Origin: an uncultured archaeon
GTDB lineage: Archaea; Thermoproteota; Nitrososphaeria; Nitrososphaerales; Nitrosopumilaceae
Assembly: GCA_950073955.1 (NCBI GenBank)
Contig: CATMRH010000036.1
Coordinates: forward strand, 1-10,999
Length of the DNA: 10,999 nt
Direction of reading: 5' to 3'
This document shows, piece by piece, positions 1-5,431 of this stretch (within the stretch, counting starts at the first letter, position 1; each line of letters begins with the position of its first letter). The notes below the pieces were generated by a model, which ran no database searches, was not told where the DNA came from, and saw only the letters and a program-made list of their open reading frames with translations. The position numbers and the translations under genes are program-made.

Positions 1-595
1 TGAAAGCGTAATTAGATTATCTCTAAGAATGAGAGATACCACTGGAATCGCAGAGGAAGTTATCTCTCTTGGTGATGTTGCAATTAAACTGGTAGATGAG
101 AAAGCAGGACTTGATGCCAAGAAAAAAATCTTACTCATTGGTACTGGTGAGCCTGCTGCTATGGTTGCAAAAGCTTTGAAGAAAAAAGACATCAACTTTG
201 ATGTCACGAGTAGAACAATTGATCGTGCAATTGGATTTACAACACTCTTGAGTGGAAATCCTGTTGACTTTAATGAGGTCTTGGCTGGTTTTGATAAATA
301 TGATATTATCTTTGTCGCAACAACATGTGATTATTTCTTAATCACCTATGATAGAATCCGATTGATTATGCAAGAAAAGACAAAAGGTACACTAATTTTA
401 GATTTGTCAGAACCTAGAACTGTTGAAGAAGGAATTACTGCACTTCCTGGAATTAAATTATTGTTTAGAGATCAAATTTACGAAATTTATGAAGAAAGTG
501 TTAAAGCTAGAATGAGTATTGTTCCTGCAGTTGAAAAAATTATTACAAAAGAAGTTCCTATTTTATCTGCAACAATGAAAAGATTTGATGCTTAA
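1..595 (+). CDS. hemA: Glutamyl-tRNA reductase, 3' part (5' end outside the window)
   Basis: This enzyme reduces glutamyl-tRNA(Glu) with NADPH to glutamate-1-semialdehyde, the first committed step of C5-pathway tetrapyrrole (haem, cobamide) synthesis in the cytoplasm. The frame is open from base 2 and runs off the left edge, so the Met at 29 is internal. About 198 residues are visible. They start with the end of the catalytic domain (MRDTTGI, matching the family's R-x-E/D-TGI segment) and continue into the NADPH-binding Rossmann domain (ILLIGTGEP for the usual GAGEM, then SRTIDRA for the family's NRT-RA, and LDLSEPRTVE for the usual D-AVPRD). A short helical stretch ends at MKRFDA. The four-helix dimerisation domain that normally adds about 80-90 residues after this point appears to be missing. 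The other forward frames just downstream do not resume it. The catalytic N-terminus cannot be assessed. Family assignment is firm; the short C-terminus is discussed as a finding. Confidence 0.88.
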   Translation, partial: ESVIRLSLRMRDTTGIAEEVISLGDVAIKLVDEKAGLDAKKKILLIGTGEPAAMVAKALKKKDINFDVTSRTIDRAIGFTTLLSGNPVDFNEVLAGFDKYDIIFVATTCDYFLITYDRIRLIMQEKTKGTLILDLSEPRTVEEGITALPGIKLLFRDQIYEIYEESVKARMSIVPAVEKIITKEVPILSATMKRFDA

Positions 596-626
596 TTCTC
601 TCAAGCGCCTGTTTTTCTTAAGAGAA
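596..626. terminator. Imperfect inverted repeat between converging hemA and DUF1059 gene
   Basis: TTCTCT (596-601) pairs with AGAGAA (621-626), and AAG (603-605) pairs with CTT (617-619), with one C/A mismatch and an 11-base loop containing TTTTT on the + strand. It begins directly after the hemA stop and overlaps the last codons of the minus-strand gene. A role in ending one or both transcripts is inferred from position; archaeal termination usually depends mainly on T-tracts. Confidence 0.35.
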
Positions 627-768
627 ACTGCATTACGACTTCCTTAGAATAATCAATCCCATGCACATCATCAGTGTGTGCTCTAAAATCTTCAATAACG
701 TTTTCCATTTCTCCTTCGGCTACATAATCACACTCAAAACCATAATCCCCACACCTGAGTTTTGCCAT
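601..768 (-). CDS. Small DUF1059-type protein, 55 residues
   Basis: Reading the minus strand from the ATG at 768 to the TGA at 603-601 gives a 55-residue protein starting MAKLRCGDYGFECDYVAEGE. The layout fits the DUF1059 family (PF06348) of short proteins: a basic start, Cys6, a second Cys at 13 after a Gly, an acidic G-E turn, a helix, and a late DDVHGID motif resembling the family's H-x-x-x-x-HG. The family's molecular function is unknown. There is no signal peptide or membrane segment, so the product is probably cytoplasmic. The gene converges on hemA, with 5 bases between the two stop codons. A TATA-like element about 25 bases before the ATG supports a leaderless transcript. The competing forward frame at 661-843 has no recognisable family and no start signal. 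The family call is from pattern memory and needs a profile search. Confidence 0.75.
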   Translation of the reverse strand: MAKLRCGDYGFECDYVAEGEMENVIEDFRAHTDDVHGIDYSKEVVMQFLLRKTGA

Positions 769-787
769 ATTTTACAGAAAAAACTAC

Positions 788-798
788 GATATAAAAAT
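788..798 (-). promoter_or_regulatory. TATA-like box of the DUF1059 gene
   Basis: On the minus strand the segment reads TTTTTATATC and is centred about 25 bases upstream of the ATG at 768. This is the archaeal TATA-to-start distance expected when transcription begins at the start codon. Confidence 0.5.
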
Positions 799-867
799 CC
801 ACAGGTTGCCTTTTCTACTACAAACTATCTTTCTGATCCCTAAAATGAAAATTTATTATTTTTTTTG

Positions 868-872
868 AAAAA
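868..872 (-). terminator. Short T-tract after the FNR-like gene
   Basis: The minus strand carries a run of five T six to ten bases beyond the TAG stop of the flavoprotein gene. This is a weak candidate for archaeal T-tract termination. The rest of the 109-base gap down to the next gene is AT-rich and holds that gene's TATA-like box. Confidence 0.25.
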
Positions 873-877
873 TGTTT

Positions 878-1720
878 CTATCCGTAAGATTCAAACTTTA
901 TTCCAAAGCTTCCATCAGGATTCTTTTCATGTTCAGTAACAAAGCCTCTTGAGCCAAGAGATTCAATCACTCCATCAATAGTACCTTGATATCCACAAAT
1001 GTAGACAATTGTATTGTCTGGTGTAATTTCTTCTCCTACCATCTCATCCACTGGTGATAATCCAGTTTTTTTATCAGGCTTGAAAAATGATTCTACTCTG
1101 CCTACAGGTCCAGACCAAGATCTGTTGTAGTATTCTTTTGGTCTGCTGATTGCTGCTCTATATTTAAAGTTCCATTGGTCAATTCCTCTTTTTTTACTTT
1201 CATTATCATAATCTGTCAAAAGTCGTTTGTAACTTAATTCATCAATGTAACTAGCTCCATGCAAAATAATCACTTCTCTTTTGTCATTAGTGTCATGGAA
1301 ATGATGTGCAAATGCAATAAATGGCGCTAATCCTGTTCCACCACCAACACAAATTATTCTTCTATTGTCTTTTTCTCCGTTAGGTAACTTTTCGCTAATT
1401 TGTAATGCAGCTCCAGTAGGATATCCTAGTAATACTTCATCACCAACACTTAGATAAAATAATTCAGTTGTAACACGACCTGGAAGTGGTTTTCTTACCC
1501 ATCTAATTACAAATTCAAAATAATCTCTATTCCCTGCATGTGATGCAAGAGAATATGCTCTTCTAACTATCTTTTTCTCTGCTGGTATTGGAAGACCCAT
1601 TGTTAGAAATTGACCAGTTCTGTATTCTGGCACTCCCTTTTCTGGAACTACTCGCATAATTACAAGATCTTCTTTTAGTAATTCCATATACGTGACCTTT
1701 GCCTTCATCTCTAATACCAT
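878..1720 (-). CDS. Ferredoxin-NADP(+) reductase-like FAD/NAD(P) oxidoreductase
   Basis: A 280-residue soluble flavoprotein of the ferredoxin-NADP reductase superfamily, expected to move electrons between NAD(P)H and a one-electron carrier such as ferredoxin or flavodoxin. The FAD half has RAYS (54-57), the R-x-Y-S flavin-binding motif, and PGRVTTELF (80-88), the phosphate-binding segment. The nucleotide half has GGGTGLAPF (126-134) and CGYQG (242-246), the usual pyridine-nucleotide motifs. The protein ends FGIKFESYG, like the bacterial FNR tail (E-x-Y-W) but with Gly in place of the final Trp. No ferredoxin or fused Fe-S domain is present, so the partner is unknown. The first ATG (1720) is preferred because a TATA-like box lies about 30 bases upstream; the ATG at codon 5 is an alternative. 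The gene is on the same strand as, and downstream of, the IMPase gene, but probably has its own promoter. Sulfide dehydrogenase- or hydrogenase-type reductases are less likely alternatives. Confidence 0.8.
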   Translation of the reverse strand: MVLEMKAKVTYMELLKEDLVIMRVVPEKGVPEYRTGQFLTMGLPIPAEKKIVRRAYSLASHAGNRDYFEFVIRWVRKPLPGRVTTELFYLSVGDEVLLGYPTGAALQISEKLPNGEKDNRRIICVGGGTGLAPFIAFAHHFHDTNDKREVIILHGASYIDELSYKRLLTDYDNESKKRGIDQWNFKYRAAISRPKEYYNRSWSGPVGRVESFFKPDKKTGLSPVDEMVGEEITPDNTIVYICGYQGTIDGVIESLGSRGFVTEHEKNPDGSFGIKFESYG

Positions 1721-1745
1721 ACAACAAGTTTTTCTTTGACTTTAG

Positions 1746-1755
1746 ATAAAAATAT
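1746..1755 (-). promoter_or_regulatory. TATA-like box of the FNR-like gene
   Basis: The minus strand reads ATATTTTTAT here, centred about 30 bases before the ATG at 1720. A start site within a few bases of the ATG would be expected, giving almost no leader. Confidence 0.4.
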
Positions 1756-1802
1756 TTCTTTTATAATTCCATTCAAAAAATTCGATTATTGTTTCAAAGT
1801 AT

Positions 1803-1809
1803 AAAAAAA
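1803..1809 (-). terminator. T7 tract after the IMPase gene
   Basis: Seven consecutive T on the minus strand lie about 45 bases past the TGA of the IMPase gene and before the FNR-like promoter. This is consistent with an archaeal T-tract terminator that separates the two same-strand genes. Confidence 0.4.
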
Positions 1810-1853
1810 CTGTGAAATCCCTTGTAATAATTTAATTTTATATTCTAACCTAT

Positions 1854-2654
1854 TCAAGGGTTGATCTGCGACATTATTTCATCAAGAATTTTCTGATTTG
1901 CAGCTGCAATAAAAGAAACTCTTGTATCATAACTTAGATCAGCATCAAGTGGATTCAAATCTGCATCTAACAATAATCCGCCCGCTTCTTTTACAATTAG
2001 ATATCCAGCGGCAATGTCTTGTATTCTAATTTTGTCTCTCAAATCAATAAAAATATCCATCAATCCTCTCGCAAATAATGCCATTTCTAAGGCATTTGCA
2101 CCAAAATGTCTTGTGTGATTATGGTTTTCAAATATTGGATGTAATCGTTTCATCAAGTCTACTGTTGCCCCAGATATGTTAATGCCAACTATTTTGTAGA
2201 TTGGATCACTATCATGTACTTTAATTTGCTCTTCATTGAAAAATGAACCTTTATTTTTTGAAGCCCAATACATTTCTCCATTTACTAGATTTGTAATAAC
2301 CCCATCTGTGATTGAGCTTAGTTTATTCTCAGTTGCAAATGCTAATGAACTGCAGAAAAAAGGAACGCCACGTACTGCATTAGCAGAACCATCTATTGCA
2401 TCCATAATGATGTATCCTTTAGGATTATCTGACAATTCTACTCTTCCACATTCTTCACCTAAAACAACACATTCAAAATTAATTTCTTTAAGATAATCTA
2501 AAACTGTTTTTTCAGCAACAATGTCTATGTTTCGTGAAATGTCTCCTCCTGCGCCTATACCAAAATCTCCTGCAGCATGTTCAGTACCCGCAAGATCTTT
2601 TACATTTTCATAAATTCTATTTGAAGCTTCACGAAGAATTTCTATTACTTCCAT
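1854..2654 (-). CDS. Inositol monophosphatase / fructose-1,6-bisphosphatase family protein
   Basis: A 266-residue Mg-dependent sugar phosphatase of the IMPase superfamily. Archaeal members are often bifunctional, hydrolysing inositol-1-phosphate and fructose-1,6-bisphosphate (type IV FBPase), so it could serve gluconeogenesis or inositol phospholipid synthesis; the sequence alone does not separate these. The metal-binding pattern is visible: GEE (66-68), DAIDGS (85-90, the D-P-I-D-G-T motif with Ala and Ser substituted) and QDIAAG (212-217, the W-D-x-A-A-G motif). The N-terminal GGDISRNIDIVAE segment matches the family's G-x-x-T/S-x-x-D-x-x-AE. Length is typical, and there is no signal peptide or membrane helix. 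The ATG at 2654 gives a full domain, and an AT-rich TATA-like box lies about 25 bases upstream. The gene is divergent from the 2737 gene across 82 bases. Family assignment is firm; the exact substrate is not. Confidence 0.87.
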   Translation of the reverse strand: MEVIEILREASNRIYENVKDLAGTEHAAGDFGIGAGGDISRNIDIVAEKTVLDYLKEINFECVVLGEECGRVELSDNPKGYIIMDAIDGSANAVRGVPFFCSSLAFATENKLSSITDGVITNLVNGEMYWASKNKGSFFNEEQIKVHDSDPIYKIVGINISGATVDLMKRLHPIFENHNHTRHFGANALEMALFARGLMDIFIDLRDKIRIQDIAAGYLIVKEAGGLLLDADLNPLDADLSYDTRVSFIAAANQKILDEIMSQINP

Positions 2655-2675
2655 AATGAATGTTTAATATTTCGT

Positions 2676-2682
2676 AATTTAA
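2676..2682 (-). promoter_or_regulatory. TATA-like box of the IMPase gene
   Basis: TTAAATT on the minus strand, centred about 25 bases before the ATG at 2654. It is a weak match, supported mainly by its position in a short divergent promoter region. Confidence 0.3.
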
Positions 2683-2708
2683 GTCAAGTAAACATTTGTT
2701 TTGAAAAC

Positions 2709-2715
2709 ATAAATA
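2709..2715 (+). promoter_or_regulatory. TATA-like box of the rfcL cluster
   Basis: ATAAATA is centred 25 bases before the GTG at 2737, the spacing expected for a transcript starting at that codon. It favours the GTG over the in-frame ATG at 2779 as the start. Confidence 0.4.
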
Positions 2716-2736
2716 ACAATAAAGAAGTTTACGTTT

Positions 2737-3852
2737 GTGAGTGGTAAAGATCAATCTGTTGTAAGTAAAGAAGCTTTGATGAGTACAAAACCTGGAAAAC
2801 AAATATTGAAACAAGGTTTGTTCAAATCAAAAGGCTACAAATTATTTAAAAAATACAAGGAAGAAACAGAAAAAGAATTTCCTAACTTTGCAGAAAGATT
2901 TGCACAAGGCCTTCTCAACGAAATAAAATCAGATACCAACCCAAATTCTACTCAGCAAGCATTCGGTGATGAAGTAGGTTCTACTGAAATAATACTAAAC
3001 GCATCTGAAATTGAGCCTATAAAATCAAAATTAGAACGCCTTGATGTACTAAGAGATAGAGTGCTTCGAATTTTAAATTCAAATTTCGTAAAAATGACCT
3101 TTCCTGTTTTTAATGCGTTATTTGATGGTGCGGCAGAATTTGCTGGAAGAAATGATCCTCAATTAAAACAGGATGTAGTTGAAGGACATATTTTAGCAAT
3201 TGATCTAAGTGAACCAATGGATAGAATCGTAGATAAAGATGAAGATTTAGAATTTCTTGATGATTATAAACTAATGAACCCATACATCTTGAAATTAGCC
3301 CGAGATAAAATTTCAAAGGGCGGTGAACTAGTTCTAAAAGAATTTGAAGATGGATTCAAGGATGCTAGAATAGGACAATATCTTGATGAGAAATTAAAAT
3401 CAAAACCAACTGAAATTACTGAAGAAGAAATGACACTGTCTTACAAAAAATATCGAGCAGTTATGGGAACTGCTGGTAGAAACATGGCTTTAGCGGAAAG
3501 ACCATTGGGCGAAATTTTCTATTTAGGCATGGCAAGAGCTGCAGAAGGTGTTGGATGTGGAAATGAAATTGAAGACTCTATTAAAAATGGATTTGTAAAA
3601 ATACCTTCTTGGCCACTTTACTATTCATTACTAGCAAATGATGTGAAAAAAGGATTTGAAGTCACTTTAGAAAAAAGTAATCTGTATTTACAAGATGCTC
3701 GCCTTACTCTTGAAATGTTACCTGAGGACTTTTCTCACAAAGAATTTTTAGAATTTTTGTTTTTGACTGTAGAACATTATAATCAATACTGGTACAATCA
3801 ATTACTAAAGGCCAACAAATGGTCAGAGTTTGAATCTAAACTTCCAAAGTGA
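2737..3852 (+). CDS. Uncharacterised 371-residue protein upstream of rfcL
   Basis: I do not recognise a family for this protein. It is soluble, rich in charged residues (Lys, Glu, Asp) and predicted mostly helical, with no signal peptide, membrane segment, nucleotide-binding loop or Cys/His metal site (one Cys only). The N-terminus is basic (KSKGYKLFKKYKEE). The middle is acidic (VDKDEDLEFLDD, around residues 165-176). The C-terminus is aromatic-rich (EHYNQYWYNQLLKANKW). The GTG start at 2737 is chosen because a TATA-like box sits 25 bases upstream; an ATG 14 codons later is possible. The stop is 8 bases before the preferred rfcL ATG, or overlaps the alternative GTG by 4 bases, so the two are almost certainly co-transcribed. 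A role alongside the clamp loader in replication or repair is inference from position only. Base composition matches its neighbours, which argues against recent transfer. Confidence 0.85.
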   Translation: MSGKDQSVVSKEALMSTKPGKQILKQGLFKSKGYKLFKKYKEETEKEFPNFAERFAQGLLNEIKSDTNPNSTQQAFGDEVGSTEIILNASEIEPIKSKLERLDVLRDRVLRILNSNFVKMTFPVFNALFDGAAEFAGRNDPQLKQDVVEGHILAIDLSEPMDRIVDKDEDLEFLDDYKLMNPYILKLARDKISKGGELVLKEFEDGFKDARIGQYLDEKLKSKPTEITEEEMTLSYKKYRAVMGTAGRNMALAERPLGEIFYLGMARAAEGVGCGNEIEDSIKNGFVKIPSWPLYYSLLANDVKKGFEVTLEKSNLYLQDARLTLEMLPEDFSHKEFLEFLFLTVEHYNQYWYNQLLKANKWSEFESKLPK

Positions 3853-3860
3853 TAAAATTG

Positions 3861-5015
3861 ATGTGGTCTGAAAAATATCGACCTCAGATTATTTCTGACA
3901 TGGTGGGAAACGAAGAATCTCGTGCTGCAATAATGGAATGGTTTGCAAAATGGAAGAAAGGAACAAAACCACTTCTTCTAGTTGGACCTCCTGGAATTGG
4001 AAAAACTACTATGGCCTATCTACTAGCAAAACAATTTGGATATGATATGATTGGACTTAATGCAAGTGACGTTAGAAGTAAATCTAGAATTAATGAAATT
4101 CTTACACCTGTTTTAGGTAATGCGAGTGTTTTAGGAACTCCAATGATATTTGTTGATGAGGTAGATGGTATTCACGGTCGTGGTGATTATGGAGGCGCTG
4201 CAGCTCTTATTGACATTCTAAAAGAACCTACAGTACCTATTGTTCTTGCTGCAAATGATGATACTCAAGACAAAATGAAAAGTATCAGAAAAGTTGTTAA
4301 AACAATCTACTTCAAAAGACTTCCTCCTCGTCTTTTGAGAGTCTATCTTGAAAATATTCTAAAAAAAGAAAGTGCAAAACTAAGCCCTGGATCTTTAATC
4401 AAAGTTATTGACAAATCACATGGAGATATCCGCTCTATGATTAATCTAACTCAGTCTTTAGTTACTGGATTTAATCCTCAAACTGAAACATCTTTTGAAA
4501 GCATTAATGTTGAAGATGGAGTAAATGCATTCTTTAAAGCAAATTCAATTGAAGAAGCTAGAGGGGTTTTGTATTCCATGCAAATTGATCCAAGAAAAAA
4601 GATTGATGCATTCTACTCTAGTATTATCTCAAGTAATTTAGATAATACATCGCTTGCAAAATATCTAGAAATTATCTCAAATGCTGACATGCTTTATGGC
4701 AAGATTATGAAAACTCAGAATTGGAGACTTTTACGTTATCTCAATGACGTTTTGATAGAATTATATCAAAATGATGATAGAATAAGATATTCACAATACA
4801 ATATTTCGTGGCCTTTACTTAATCGAATTCGTTGGGACAGAAACAAAATAAAGTCATTATCATCTGTTATGGCAAAAAAACTACATTTGTCTTCTAGTGC
4901 TTTTGTAACACTTTGTTTACCATATGTTTTGTTTTGCATTAAAAATAAAACTCTTGAATTAGAAATAGAAGAAACTTTTGGTGATATTATCGAAAAGGAG
5001 ATTGAACTAATCTAA
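3861..5015 (+). CDS. rfcL: Replication factor C large subunit (clamp loader)
   Basis: This is the large subunit of the archaeal clamp loader, which with the small subunit uses ATP to open PCNA and load it at primer-template junctions. From the ATG at 3861 the protein has 384 residues and starts MWSEKYRPQ, the usual RFC N-terminus (RFC box II). AAA+ motifs follow in order: Walker A GPPGIGKTT (42-50), Walker B FVDEVDG (97-103), sensor 1 AAN (130-132) and sensor 2 GDIRSMIN (188-195). The remaining half is the helical collar domain. No terminal Q-x-x-L-x-x-F-F PCNA-binding motif is visible at the C-terminus (ends IEKEIELI), unlike many euryarchaeal homologues. The start is uncertain: GTG at 3849 would add four residues, but GTGAT at 3849-3853 is a plausible partial ribosome-binding site for the ATG. 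The next gene overlaps by one base (TAATG). The small subunit gene is not in the window. Confidence 0.93.
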   Translation: MWSEKYRPQIISDMVGNEESRAAIMEWFAKWKKGTKPLLLVGPPGIGKTTMAYLLAKQFGYDMIGLNASDVRSKSRINEILTPVLGNASVLGTPMIFVDEVDGIHGRGDYGGAAALIDILKEPTVPIVLAANDDTQDKMKSIRKVVKTIYFKRLPPRLLRVYLENILKKESAKLSPGSLIKVIDKSHGDIRSMINLTQSLVTGFNPQTETSFESINVEDGVNAFFKANSIEEARGVLYSMQIDPRKKIDAFYSSIISSNLDNTSLAKYLEIISNADMLYGKIMKTQNWRLLRYLNDVLIELYQNDDRIRYSQYNISWPLLNRIRWDRNKIKSLSSVMAKKLHLSSSAFVTLCLPYVLFCIKNKTLELEIEETFGDIIEKEIELI

Positions 5016-5326
5016 TGAGCTGGAGAAAAATTCCTATGAAGTTTCCAGGAACTTGTTTAGTATGTAATGAAAAAATCGAAGTCAATGAAATTGGATTGTG
5101 GGCAAAAGGATTAGGTGTAAAACATGAAAAATGTGCTGAAATTAATGAACTGCAATGCGTAGTATGTGGCGGTCCTGCTGGTTGTCCTCAATGTGAATTT
5201 CAAGAAAATTGTGATATTCCAAACGTATCTCAATTATGTATCTGTAAGAAATGTAGTGAGGCAAAAGATGCTTTTAGCTCTTACCAAAAATCGGTAAAAA
5301 AGAAATTTCTAATTATTAACTCCTGA
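5015..5326 (+). CDS. Cysteine-rich zinc-ribbon-like small protein, 103 residues
   Basis: A small protein with 11 cysteines. The N-terminal half has C14-x2-C17, then W29, H37 and C40, a C-x-x-C...H-x-x-C arrangement typical of a zinc-ribbon-like module (W-A-K-G-x-G-x-x-H-x-x-C). The second half has eight more Cys (48, 51, 57, 60, 66, 75, 77, 80), enough for two further metal sites or one unusual cluster. The C-terminus is basic (KKK). It starts inside the rfcL stop codon (TAATG) and so is translationally linked to it; AAGGAG at 4995-5000 may act as a distant ribosome-binding site, and an in-frame ATG at 5036 is an alternative start. No family is named. Nucleic-acid or protein binding in a replication/repair setting is inferred from the metal sites, basic tail and neighbours. 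An iron-sulfur protein cannot be excluded. Confidence 0.82.
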   Translation: MSWRKIPMKFPGTCLVCNEKIEVNEIGLWAKGLGVKHEKCAEINELQCVVCGGPAGCPQCEFQENCDIPNVSQLCICKKCSEAKDAFSSYQKSVKKKFLIINS

Positions 5327-5338
5327 ATTTCTAAAATG

Positions 5339-5359
5339 AACAATACTTGTTGAATTTTT
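5339..5359 (+). terminator. Small hairpin plus T-tract after the rfcL cluster
   Basis: AACAA and TTGTT flank a three-base loop (5339-5351) and are followed by GAATTTTT. It lies 12 bases past the stop at 5326 and before the carboxylase promoter. It is a weak stem whose T-rich tail suits archaeal termination. Confidence 0.3.
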
Positions 5360-5395
5360 GTAAAAATTTGATAATGTCTCTATCTCCAAATTAAA

Positions 5396-5403
5396 TTAAT
5401 ATA
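5396..5403 (+). promoter_or_regulatory. TATA-like box of the carboxylase operon
   Basis: TTAATATA is centred about 32 bases before the ATG at 5432. Transcription starting about 26 bases downstream would leave a leader of only about 6 bases. It lies in the only sizeable gap (105 bases) before the three carboxylase genes. Confidence 0.45.
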
Positions 5404-5431
5404 GGAAACCCTCATGCTTTAGATCACTGCT

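Noticed and set aside
596..660. Frameshift that would extend hemA
   Set aside because: The other forward frames after the stop are short and do not resemble the GluTR dimerisation domain, and a convergent gene occupies the sequence.
661..843. Forward open frame of 60 codons
   Set aside because: It lies antisense to the better-supported DUF1059-type gene, has no recognisable motifs, and has no promoter or ribosome-binding site.
1721..1853. Possible small RNA or small gene in the 133-base gap
   Set aside because: Only an AT-rich stretch with a T-tract and a promoter-like box is visible; there is no stable GC-rich fold or supported frame.
2236..2496. Forward open frame of 86 codons
   Set aside because: It is fully antisense to the IMPase gene, whose metal-binding motifs are encoded on the other strand.
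2629..2814. Minus-strand open frame across the divergent promoter region
   Set aside because: It overlaps both flanking genes' starts and both TATA-like boxes, and its composition looks non-coding.
3110..3316. Minus-strand open frame of 68 codons
   Set aside because: It is a shadow of the 371-residue gene, with no independent signal.
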